DNA of 64,000 bases, taken from Otatea glauca (lineage: Eukaryota > Streptophyta > Magnoliopsida > Poales > Poaceae). How positions within the stretch are numbered: position 1 is the first letter of the stretch; each line of letters begins with the position of its first letter. The translations under genes were made by a program, and so were the position numbers. A model generated the notes under the pieces. The model ran no database searches. It had not been told where the DNA came from and worked only from the letters and a program-made list of their open reading frames with translations. Of this stretch, positions 11,804 through 21,639 are shown piece after piece. The stretch covers positions 49,663,435 to 49,727,434 of the forward strand of contig CM070711.1 in NCBI GenBank assembly GCA_036346275.1, read 5' to 3'.

Positions 11804-13075
11804 AGAAGTTTAAGGAGAACTGTAGGTCGGTGGCTACCTAAGGAAACTCTGATTCGATCCGCCCCCCGGCTGGGAGGCATCTACCTCATCCCGATCACAA
11901 GGAGAGGTTCACCATGATGGGGGGTAAGAGGACTCACGATGAATGGCCGAAGGAAAAGTGATTAGAAAGTATGCCCTCGATTGGGCAGTGACCGACACAC
12001 TCCACTTCATCCTCTAGCTAGAAAACCCTAGATCGCATGCCGTAAAGGATGGGTGTGAAAATGTTCCCGGGATATGAATGAAAATCTTCATCATCTTCTT
12101 TCGTCCCATGGTGAAATGCCTTTATGCCAGCCTGTTCCCTAAGTAGGATAAGAGAGCATTCACACAAGAAAACAGAAATTGCTGCGTTAAGCAAGTCACT
12201 TCTTCGAAATCAGTAATCGATCGGGCAATTCGTTAAACGATATCTGTATTATGATTACCTCTTCTGAACCATACCGCTCTTCTGGTAAACGGTCTGAATC
12301 AGTAAAAAAAGGCATTCAATCTCATATTGCAAAAAATCCATTCATTTCTGGGAGCACTAGCACAAGCAAAAATGGTTGAAAGGTCTACTGTTTGAAAGAG
12401 AGGATGAACTACTCGATCAAGGGCTTCCCAAAAGGCCTAGGGAGACAAGTTATGTAGGCTGTTGCCGTTCAAGAAATGTAGCGGTTGCTCGACCAAAGGT
12501 CAAGCTCGTATCGCGGAACTAGAACATTTCTTTGATTGATAGGTCAGATAGGAAGCAGGCAAGCAAACCAAGTTATAGGTTTGGAAGTTAGAACTCGGAA
12601 AGGTTGTCCTGTGACTACCTTTGAAGTCTTTGGGTAGGACATCAGGCTAAGGTCTTATGATGAGCCACGCGCTGGCAGGCATTACTGTGATCTTGAAGCC
12701 CTTGCTAGGAGCTAGTCGGTACGGCTCACTACTAAAGAAGGTTCTGGCATGCTTCGACTTAGCCCTTAGCTTGAGACTCAATCATCGTGGCTCTAGTATG
12801 AATCTAAGGTTTTAATTGAACTGATTCATAGGATCGCAACAAGATAATTTCTATCAGAAAACTACTAGAATTCTTGCTTTATTTATTTACTATTAAAACA
12901 AAACAAGAATAAATCCGTATTACACACAAAAAAAATCCAAAATAGGGAAGAGAAAAGTCAAGAGGCCTCTAATGACCAACATAAGGCAAAGAAAGAAAGA
13001 CAGATGAGCCAACTTGAGATTTTTTGGCATTATCATCACAAAGAATAAATTCTGGATTTTTCTTATTTCATATCT

Positions 13076-13190
13076 TCAAGGCAAATCGACCCAATCCAGT
13101 GGCTGATGAAGTTTTGAACCCTTTTTTCTAATATCCGTTGAAAATTTGTGAGTTTCTGCTTGAGCCGTACGAGATGAAATTTTCATAATA
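13076..13190 (-). pseudogene. Possible 3' exon following the group II intron
   Basis: Directly downstream of domains V/VI on the minus strand, an open frame encodes about 35 residues, including H-K-F-S-T-D-I-R-K-K and ending P-L-D-W-V-D-L-P before a stop. Position relative to domain V suggests an organelle gene's last exon. I could not match it to a standard mitochondrial or plastid protein; it may be spurious read-through. Confidence 0.3.
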
Positions 13191-13218
13191 GGTGGTGGTA
13201 TCACACCCTTCTCAAAAG

Positions 13219-13252
13219 GAACCGTACGTGAGACTCTCGCCTCATACGGCTC
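13219..13252 (-). ncRNA. Group II intron domain V (organelle-type)
   Basis: On the minus strand the 34-nt element starts GAGCCGTATGAGG and ends CACGTACGGTTC. The ends pair (GAGCCGTA with TACGGTTC) around a bulge, and the inner arms pair to a GAGA-like loop, the canonical domain V hairpin that forms the catalytic core of group II introns. Downstream at 13,218-13,190 is a short stem that could be domain VI, followed by an open frame ending at 13,076. The host gene was not identified. Confidence 0.7.
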
Positions 13253-15345
13253 CGTCCTGGAATCTGGACCCCCCCCCTTTCCTTTGACCAACGGGTCCTC
13301 GAACCCATGTGGGTTACGAATCATTCATTCATTGATTGATTCAAGGTAGCTTTAGCCATTGTGGGTAGAAGCTAGTCGTCAGAAGCGAAGCTATCTTCCG
13401 GGCCGGAAAGGAGGCCTTTTTCTGACGCGTAAGCTATCATCTTCTGATCCTAGTTGGCTCGAGTAAGGCGGGCTACTTCTAAGCAATCTAGATAACATTG
13501 AACCTCATTGAAAAGAAATAACTTCCGGCAAACATAAAGATCCAGCAACCTTTTCCCTGACCTCGGCTCTGACGCATTCCTCCTAGCCTAGATTTGAACA
13601 TACTCCTGTTCTATGCCCCGTCACCACTCTCTTTCCACTGATGACTTCCCCGCACTAAAAATCATCCAGCTTTGTAGAACCTTTCAGAAGGGATAGGACA
13701 GCCGCAACAAAGAGGGCCTTTCTCGCTGGGCGGTTAGCGCATCAGATTCGATAAGCTTATCAGTTCAGTCATCGAATAAGCCTTCTCCCGCAGCAAGAAC
13801 TTCGTTTTCTCACTTTTTCGGTTCATTCCCACGACGAATGTAAGTAAAGGATGCGATTACCCTGGAATTTCAGCTCAAACTTTCGAAAAGCTCTATAGTA
13901 TCGTATGGTCTCGTTATGTAATAGAAGGGCAGACTGACGACCTAGTCCGGTGATTCCGAACTGTCGGCTTGCCTTTGACAACCAGAAAAAAACAAGAACC
14001 GAAAGCACACCTGGGACGAGAACACTAGCCGAAAGAACCACTCAAGAGAGAGACTAGTCGAGAACACAACTCAAAAACGCCATCCCTAAAGAAAGTGGGC
14101 AATACCACTCGACATTCATTTGACTCCACCACGCGGCGATTGATTACCGCTTTCCGTCTCAATCCGTTCCAGACCAAGCCCCTTCTCTGATGCGGTGGAG
14201 ATGGGGGTACCTTTCAATCAAAGTGATGGGGATCCATACCATGATTGGCCCAGGATTGCAGTAGATACTTTAGGTTACCTGGAATTGTTAACTTGAGAAC
14301 TCAACTGATAAGCAGGAAATCCTGCTTTATGGCGTCCTTAGTGAAATCCGCCCCCCCTCCATCTTTCGAGAACAACAAGAGGGCATTCTCAAGCACCATC
14401 CTCATCTTGTCAAGTTTATATGGCAAAACAGTAGGCAGGTGACCCTGACGATTGCACCAAGAGTGGTTGAAGAGTGCCTCGGGAATCAGTGGAGGGTGCT
14501 TCACTCACGCGGCTTTGCTAGATGGATGCAGAATAGTTGGATGGAGTCTCGCTCAGTCAATTAGTCTAGCCTCCCTTCCGAGCCAGATTTTTGCCTCCTT
14601 AACTCAATAGAACTATGAGGAAGTGTGCACTTAAGAGTTGCTTCTCAAAACCTATACTTTAGTCGCATTGTCTAAGTCCTCTTGCTTGGGATAGAATCCC
14701 AATTCGTTGTCTTACTCTTTCTTTGAAGCTAGAAAGATGCAGTGCTTCACCAATCTCACAAGATCTGTTGGGAACAGCTTGAAGATTGTTCGGCCTAAGT
14801 TCAGTATCCCGGCCAAGTGCAGAGTAGAGAGAATCGGGTGCTTCCAGTGATTAGTTATCAGAAAGCCCAGTTTTCCCGAGCCTCCTAATAAAGTAATTTA
14901 CGGGCTTGCTGGAGAATCTTAATTTCTTTACTCATTCCGAGAATAGCCTTTATTGAGTGGGTACTTTGTAATTTCATCTTCAGAAGAAGAAACTAAACTC
15001 GTACCAGACTGATTGCTGTGAATATAGTAATGCACTTATTTATTGAGAAATATGTTCTTTCAAGTAGAGCATACTCGGTAGAAAGGAGGTGGTGGAGCTG
15101 GGAAGAGGATTAGGATGTTTTTGTGGAGTGCGCGGCTATTTGCTTATATCTTCATTTGGCCAAGTTCGTTCATTCCTCACCCTTCGTGATAGAGTTCTTG
15201 CTTGATGTCCTTCCTCCCACTTCCAATTGATTCATAGATTCAGTGATTTTGTTCAGTGGTGCATAAAATTGTCGTTTATCTATCAGTCATGGTTTTTTCT
15301 CCATATTTTGTATGTGTTCTGAAGCATTTCTCATTGTATGTGTAG

Positions 15346-15473
15346 GTCCTGGCTATCAAGAAGATCAACATGGTAGATTTGTCATTATCGGAAGAAGATG
15401 AGTTATTGGATGTGCTTTGGAATATGTCCCGATTAAAGCACCCCAATATCTCTACGCTTTTGGACTATTCTAT
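15346..15473 (+). pseudogene. Captured exon of a STRUBBELIG-family receptor-like kinase
   Basis: After intron-like sequence ending in an acceptor (...TGTATGTGTAG at 15,345) there is an open exon translating as V-L-A-I-K-K-I-N, then L-S-E-E-D-E-L-L-D-V and N-M-S-R-L-K-H-P-N-I. This matches the kinase N-lobe of STRUBBELIG receptor-family (SRF) proteins: the VAIK-type lysine strand, the helix-C region with its glutamate and the conserved N-M-S-R-L-H-P-N-I. The exon stops abruptly near 15,473, where organelle-like sequence resumes (GGAATTGAATCAATAG, also found near 9928). It is a fragment and cannot encode a kinase. Confidence 0.6.
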
Positions 15474-16617
15474 GTGGAATTGAATCAATAGCAAGGGGTC
15501 AGATAGCCTTTAGCCTCTCTTCCCAAAACAAGCCAAGGACAAGATCAATCTATTGCCTCCCCTCCGGCCACGAGTAGATATTTTCTTTTCCCGAAAGAGG
15601 ACTGGTTTTATCTAGATCTATGGATTTCGGCAGACTTCAGGTTTTTTTCCTCTTCCCGCTCTTTCCAGGAGGTTGGTCGCCTATCCTAGATCTTCCCATT
15701 TCCAAGAAGATCCCTTGTTCGATCTGGTTTAGTATCAAGGTTCTTCTTTTTCGCCTCATACAGCTCGGGCCGAAGACCGGGGAAGTTGAGGGCGGATCGG
15801 CTGAAAGTAGTACTACACTAGGTAGGCTGTTCCCACAGTAGCTTTAAGTTCCGAAATAGAATCGAATTGATATCTGCAAGTCGTAGAGTAGTTTAGTAGC
15901 AGACAGTGCCTGTAGTAGTAGCTTGTTATCCGTGAGGGAAGTTTGGTGCTTGCTTGGAATGGAATGCAGTACGTTGATCCAGACTGAATGATGCACTTTG
16001 GGCCTTTAGGAAAGAGGGTCCTCGATCGAGAGAGAATATGTAAATGATGCAAATGGTTCGGGAAATAGGTTCCTCAGAGCTGTCCTTTCTACTAGAACTT
16101 CCCTTTAGCAGTTCTGGAACATCTATAGTATGCTTGAATGTTATTCTATAAAATTATTTTCTATAGTATATTGCTTGATGTTTTTGTGAGTTCCTTTGTT
16201 GTGTTGGTTTAGGCAATAAAGGACATTATTTGATAATAAAATTTGGGAATAAAAGAGGAATTCCAGAGATAAATTTCCAAATAGGAAACTCAAATATGCA
16301 ACAAAATCATGAGAGCTACTTTATTTAATTTCTCATGTTTGGGATGTTACAAAACGAGAAAAAAAAATTAAAATATTTTCAATCTATTTCACATCTCTAC
16401 TTTTTGCTACTATTCTAGATCATCAGATAAAATTATCTGATTTGCAGGATCCCTTCGAGGGAATAGGTGAAGCATTCGATCTTGATTTTTTGAGGCATAT
16501 GCTCATGTTTATAACGAGTTTTTCAAAGTTTTCGATAAATATTACAAAAAATTTAGCAGTAGAAGTGAAGCAAGAATATCTACCTCAACAACGCAACAAG
16601 CACGACTCCAACCACTA
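15474..16617. other. Organelle-like sequence grading into AT-rich DNA
   Basis: 15,474-16,100 resembles the earlier organelle-like blocks. 16,100-16,617 is AT-rich and includes GGGATGTTACA at about 16,340-16,350, a common plant LTR end, but no matching start was found. No gene is visible. Confidence 0.3.
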
Positions 16618-17270
16618 GTCTTTAAAAGAATGATACTACTGGTAGCCTAGTGACGCCACTAGTCTTTAAAAGAACGATACTACTTGTAGCCTAGTGACGC
16701 CTTAGACGTGTAAATATATCAAGGCTGCTACACTAGTATTTTTTTTTTCACTAAATGATGGTCCTGTGAACGATTGATTTGGTAACTACGAGTTTACAAC
16801 CCCTAGTGGGGGATTAGTCAGATATAACAAGTATATCAAAGGCTACTACACCTTCGATGCTTCGATGTGTGATTGGTTTTGTGAGTTCCTAAGCGGCATA
16901 CTTGCCCATTGATAAATCGAGTATATGAAGGGCGGCTGCACGTGCAGAACCTCCAATACAAGAACCCGATTTCTTCTGACGGTTAATGTCTTCCCTGACG
17001 ATCTCCGAGCATGCCGTCAAGGATGTTAAGTATCACTACACCATGACTCAACATCAAGGACAGCCAATCTATCGGCAAAGGCCACATACAAAGACAAACT
17101 ATCTGTCAACAAAAGTTTTCCTGATCGGAAGCATCTGACGCTCAGGCAAGGAAAAAAAGTGATTTCACGGTCAATGTTGTTGCAGGTAACGCTGATATAT
17201 ACCTGTAGCAGCTACTTATATGATATATATGTCACACTAAGTTGCATGTTTTTGAATGTATGAGTAACAA
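16618..17270. repeat. RX repeat copy, right part
   Basis: Parallels 25,860-27,275 with the hAT insert removed (shared GTAGCCTAGTGACG, CACTAAATGATGGTCCT, AAATCGAGTATATGAA and CGGCTGCACGTGCAGAAC). A 44-bp unit containing the right junction is tandemly duplicated at 16,612-16,700. This is probably the continuation of the RX copy broken at 7517. Confidence 0.6.
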
Positions 17271-17273
17271 TTA

Positions 17274-17524
17274 CTCCCTCCGATTACAAATAGTTGTTAT
17301 ATTGGCTATAAGTGTAGTCAAACTTTTGAAACTTTGACTTTCACTAACTTTCTAAATATTTAAATTAGATACATAAAAATCATATGCGTATGTTTATCTC
17401 GAAAATTACTTCCATAATATTATTAGATTTTATAAATATATTATAATAAAAAATAGTGATCAAAGCTGTATTTTGGAGACCTTGTCGATGTTCAAAACGA
17501 CAACTATTTATGACCGAAGAGAGT
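17274..17524. mobile_element. Stowaway-type MITE
   Basis: Begins CTCCCTCCGATTACAAATAG after a TA and ends ...CTATTTATGACCGAAGAGAG. These are the inverted CTCCCTCCG-type ends of grass Stowaway (Tc1/mariner) MITEs. The interior is AT rich and noncoding. Related copies lie at about 30,780-31,027 in PDR intron 3 and, truncated, at 52,086-52,180. Confidence 0.7.
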
Positions 17525-17637
17525 TTAAGTAGTAAGCTTTTTTAGTGGTGATTTCATTATTGCAACTCAACTTGGTGGTGATTTCTACTGAGTTTGGAGC
17601 ATCCTCAAAATTATATGTAGTTCGCTGTGAGGCCACA

Positions 17638-18552
17638 TGTAATATCCCTGAATTTTCTAAAAGTTATTTTCTCATTTTCTTGCATTTTCCAAGATTTTAT
17701 GTATTCAAGAAAATTGTTTTCTTATTTTCTGTCATTGTTTTAAAATTTTGAAAATTAATTTAAAACCTATATAGAGCTTGGAAATAATTTATTTGGGTTA
17801 TAAATATTCTGAAGTGCATATATAATTTTTTTTATAATTTTAAGAGTTGGTTTGCTACTTTTAAAAATTTGAATTTGATTTCTACAATTGAAAATACGCT
17901 GGTTGCCATGGGCCAAATTCATTCCCGTCAGCCTGGCCCATTACTGTTTGGCCCACCTTTGGCAATGCGCCGACCTCAACTGAGCCGCCTCGGCTTTCCG
18001 CTTCTCTCGCGCGAAGATGGCACACCAAAATCCGCCTAGTCGCCGCGGACCCTCGCCGTAGACCCTGCCCGTCACATGGCCAGCGTGGAGCGCCGCTCGC
18101 GCCCAGGTTGTCAACGGTGAGCGGATCAATATCCATTCTTGAATTGGCAGGCAAGGTGCACAGTAACCGAAATTAAACTTGCTCGCTCGGGAGTCCAGTA
18201 GAGATACCAGTAGAATCATTCAACTGCGACCAAATATGTGCATTTCCATATCAAAAAAGAAAAAGAAAGTAACCACTGAGACTTCGGCATGCTTGCTAAA
18301 GAAACTTGGTCAGCACGAACACGAGTACATGATACAATGGAAAATTTACAGAGAGGTAGAAATTTAAATAAAATGTTTTCAGACTTTGAGCTAATTTAAA
18401 TTTGAAGTAATAACTAGGTTATTCAAAAGCACTTTCTTTGAATACAAAAAAATTAAGAAAATCCAGGAAAATGGCAAAAAAAATCATATTAAACTCAGAA
18501 AATCAACTTGGCAACTTAATTATTTTGATTGGGTAAAATTTAGGCTGTTACA
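17638..18552. repeat. LTR-like repeat (TGTAATATCC...GGCTGTTACA)
   Basis: A 915-bp segment starts TGTAATATCCCTGAATTTT and ends AAATTTAGGCTGTTACA, the terminal pattern of many plant Gypsy LTRs (TG...CA with inverted TGTAA). The flanking 5-mers (CCACA and TTATG) do not match, so a solo-LTR insertion is not proven. Confidence 0.4.
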
Positions 18553-21248
18553 TTATGTCACTTAATCCTATCTAGCCCACATGTCATAGACTCAAAAGTT
18601 TTAAACCAAATTAATTAAAATAGCTTAATCTTAATTACGCTTTTGACAAGTGAGGCCCACTTGCCAGAAGGATAGAACAGGGAAAGAGGCTGGGCGCCAT
18701 GGCCGAGCTCACTCTCGAGTTCGCCGGTAGTGAGGCAGTGACGGAAAGGCACGAGTGAGGCTGGGGATGGAAAGAGGGGGTCGTGGCGAAGCTTCAAGTG
18801 GTGACAGTGGACGGAGGCGACGGCACAATGGCATTGAGCAGTGAGTGCCTCAGGCAAAGCTTTGAAGGTAGGCTTGGGGACCAATGGTCATTACGTTAGA
18901 ACTATGCACTGGCGAAGGTGGCGGCTTGAGATGGAGAAGATGACGTGATTCTGACGCTACACTGCACAAGGTAGGATATCAATTGAGGGGTTTTGAAGAG
19001 GAAGGAATGGAGTATGGTGACGCGGATGTCGAGGCCAGAGCTCATCCATAAAGGACTTTGCTTCGACAGAGTGCGCGCACCAAGGCTTGGGATGATGATG
19101 GTGTTCCGGGCTGCCAAGTGAAGGAGGGCTACAACCGGGCAAAATGGGCTTGTTTATGCACGGTGAAGAAGATATGGTTGGGGGAGCTTAAGTAGGCGAG
19201 GAACGGTGATTCTCCTTGTTGTCTTCCTCTTGGCCATGAGCGTGATGCCCGATTTTCATGCACACGACAACATCTCGCAGGTAATGAGATAGTGGCTTCG
19301 GGTGGTGTCGGGACCCGAATAATTAGTACAGGATCACGCTAGTACACACAGTATCAGCATAGATGAATATCACAATCACACATAGTGAAAACATAAAAAA
19401 GACTTCATTTATTAAATATAAATCTGTTGACTGACCTTATGGTCGACTTTACATGATTATGCCACACAGAGCTCAACTATAATAGATAAAACTGCAGTGG
19501 AAAAAAACGTAGATAAACCCCTCAGCATGTCACAGTCAACTGACAAGGCTCGCATCCTAGACGTTTGCCTCCTCCTGGTACTCCTCCTCGAAAGCTAGTG
19601 TAGACTCATCTTCAACTGATAATTTTGTTGTGGCAAGGGAAAGTAGATAAAGCACTCAACAAGTTATGCACATATTGCAATTCTAGTATAACTATATGAA
19701 AGGCTTATTCCAAATGAATGGCTGATATGGCTATTTTGTAGTAAAACAGCATTATAAATGAGTACAATAGATAGATTGAAATGACAGTAAAACAAATAGC
19801 AATAAATAATAACTTTCAAGCATTTCTCAAGAGTAAATTGGCACATAGCCCTAAATAATTTCCAAACTTTCCAATGGCACACAGCCTCCTTTCCCAAGTT
19901 TTATTTCATAAAATCTAACTCTTGACTGTAATTCCTAAGTATTCTCCAATACCAAAGAAAACGCCTATCCGAATAGATATTTACTCTGCAGAGGTTACAC
20001 ACTTTACCCACATGATATGATCAAACTATACTATCGATCATAACATGTACCCATTGACGTGTGACTAGTAGATCATAACAATATGGGTGAACAAAATTTA
20101 AGATATGTTCATTATTTCATTCTAATCTAACCAATTGAACACTATACCTTTAAGGGACAAGCACTTTGCTATCTTTTATAGAAAAAGGTAACAACACCAA
20201 AACCTATACCAAAATAAAGTGAATATGGCAGAAACTAAAAGAAACTAAAATTTCTGCCTTGAACCAGGTTTAGGGAAATCAAGAGAAAAAGATGCTAGTA
20301 TTTTCAGTTCTCAACTACACGACAAGCATGTATTTTCCTTATCGTGGGATCTGCAGCAAGTGAGTCAATATGACAAACTAGATGCCACTTCCAAACCATA
20401 TATAGGTAATTAGCAATTTCAGTTGAGGAATATGTCAAGACCAAGCAAATTTCTGTTCATATAGCTTCTATAGCGGACTTGGAAGGAATATTAACACAAT
20501 GCCTAAAAATTGCTACCATTAAATGCAAGCATGATCACTGTGAGTATTCATAATTGGCCTTACTCATTGCAACTACAAGCTTCCTATCACATGTAGTCAC
20601 GCAAAGAGAAACTACTTAGTCACATATAGTGAACTAAAGAAAAAGATGTGGACCGTAGAAGAAGCAATTTCTACAAAGCATTACTACAATAAAATTGCTA
20701 CCGTTAAAGCGGTTGCAACCATTACTACATTAAAATCTCTACACTCAATGCAACCACGAGCTTTCTATCAAATGTAGTCATCCAAAGTGAAACTTCTGTC
20801 ATACATACACATCTTACACGAATTCATAATGCATCCCTTTCCAGAGCAATAATTTTGGGTAAAATGAAAAAAAGGATATGGCCTTTAGAAGAAGAAGCTG
20901 AAGCTCGCCGGTTTCATATTGTTGTTGAGCAGGGATTGGGGGGCAGGCGTGGTCAGCCGAGCGGGGATAGGAGTGGGGCAGGGGGCTGGAGGTAGGGGCG
21001 ATGAGGTCTGGCGGGGGGTGTAGGGCAGGCGTGGGGCAGGGGACCACGGGGTCAAGCTGGGCAGGGGCAGGTGGGCGGCGAGGATAGGCGTGGGGTAGGG
21101 GGCGGCGCGGGGCAGGGAGGCCAGAGGCAAGGGGCGACGGGGTTGGGCGGGCGGGGGTAGGTGGGCAACGGCAAGGGTGCCATGGCAGGGGGCAGTGTCG
21201 TGGGAGGGAGCTGCGTCGTGTGAGGAAGAGTGTCGGGAGTGAGGAAGA
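18553..21248. other. Unassigned intergenic and repeat sequence
   Basis: No supported gene. A possible LTR start (TGTCGGGACCCG) lies at 19,306; it loosely resembles the TGTCAAGACCCC at about 52,184. 20,900-21,240 is GC rich on a background of AT-rich DNA and encodes only proline-rich low-complexity frames on the minus strand. Confidence 0.4.
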
Positions 21249-21432
21249 ATGATAAATGGAGAAAAGCTAGTGTTTGAGGATAATCCCAGTCGGTTTACTA
21301 AGAGAACCGACAGCAAAAGGTGGCTGGGACACAGTCGGTTTACTAGCGAACTGACAGCAAAAGGCGGTCGGGAAGAAATGGAAAGAAGATATGTACACAT
21401 ACATCACAATCGGTTCTCAGTGAGAACCTTCC

Positions 21433-21467
21433 ATCACAATCGGTTCTCACTGAGAACCGATTGTGAT
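21433..21467. repeat. Perfect 17-bp palindrome, subterminal CACTA hairpin
   Basis: Two perfect 17-bp arms (left arm ATCACAATCGGTTCTCA) flank a single central C. The AATCGGTTCT core is the subterminal motif of this CACTA family, also seen inverted at 25,085-25,120 and 25,700-25,730. Such clustered motifs are binding sites for the element's DNA-binding protein in En/Spm. Confidence 0.8.
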
Positions 21468-21639
21468 GTGCCATCTATGAGCCAATTGCTTTTCCAGATC
21501 AACTGAACGTGCTAATTTTCCAAAGCCTCTTTCCAATACAGTTCTTGCACAAATTAGACCCCAAACCTTCAAATCTTTATGTACAATACAAACATTTGAA
21601 ACACATAGCATTATTTACATTAACGTAGTTCTTTTATTT

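Larger units (their letters stand above)
11810..15340. other. Organelle-like (probably mitochondrial) DNA, segment 2
   Basis: A long block with no transposon motifs and only short frames, resembling plant mitochondrial noncoding DNA. It contains a 34-nt group II intron domain V on the minus strand at 13,219-13,252, a structure confined in plants to organelle introns and their nuclear copies. A short minus-strand frame at 13,823-14,041 and another at 14,301-14,504 have no recognisable relatives. This is probably a nuclear copy of mitochondrial DNA (NUMT). Confidence 0.5.
7518..16617. mobile_element. Candidate 9.1-kb composite hAT-like insertion in an RX repeat
   Basis: The left junction is GTCTTTAA (7510-7517) followed by TAGAGGTGGGCATCG. 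The right junction is ...CAACCACTA followed by GTCTTTAA (16,618-16,625). RX sequence resumes directly after it, and the comparable RX copy at 25.85 kb has no insert. An 8-bp duplication and TAG-GGT-like ends fit hAT elements, and two smaller elements here (43,629 and 50,284) start with nearly the same bases. The terminal inverted repeats match only about 10 of 15 positions. The interior is a mosaic without a transposase, so serial nested insertion is an alternative. Confidence 0.4.

Noticed and set aside
13823..14504. Short frames in the organelle-like block as mitochondrial genes
   Set aside because: I could not match any to a standard mitochondrial protein and they lack conserved start context.
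17638..18552. Confident solo LTR
   Set aside because: TG...CA ends are present but the flanking 5-mers differ, so it was kept only as a low-confidence repeat.
19306..20700. Gypsy retrotransposon starting TGTCGGGACCCG
   Set aside because: Only the possible LTR start was seen; no primer site, polyprotein motif or second LTR could be found.
21280..21470. Regularly repeated AATCGGTTCT units as a CRISPR-like array
   Set aside because: The repeats alternate orientation, have no uniform spacers and lie beside a CACTA transposase; they are subterminal transposon motifs in a plant genome.
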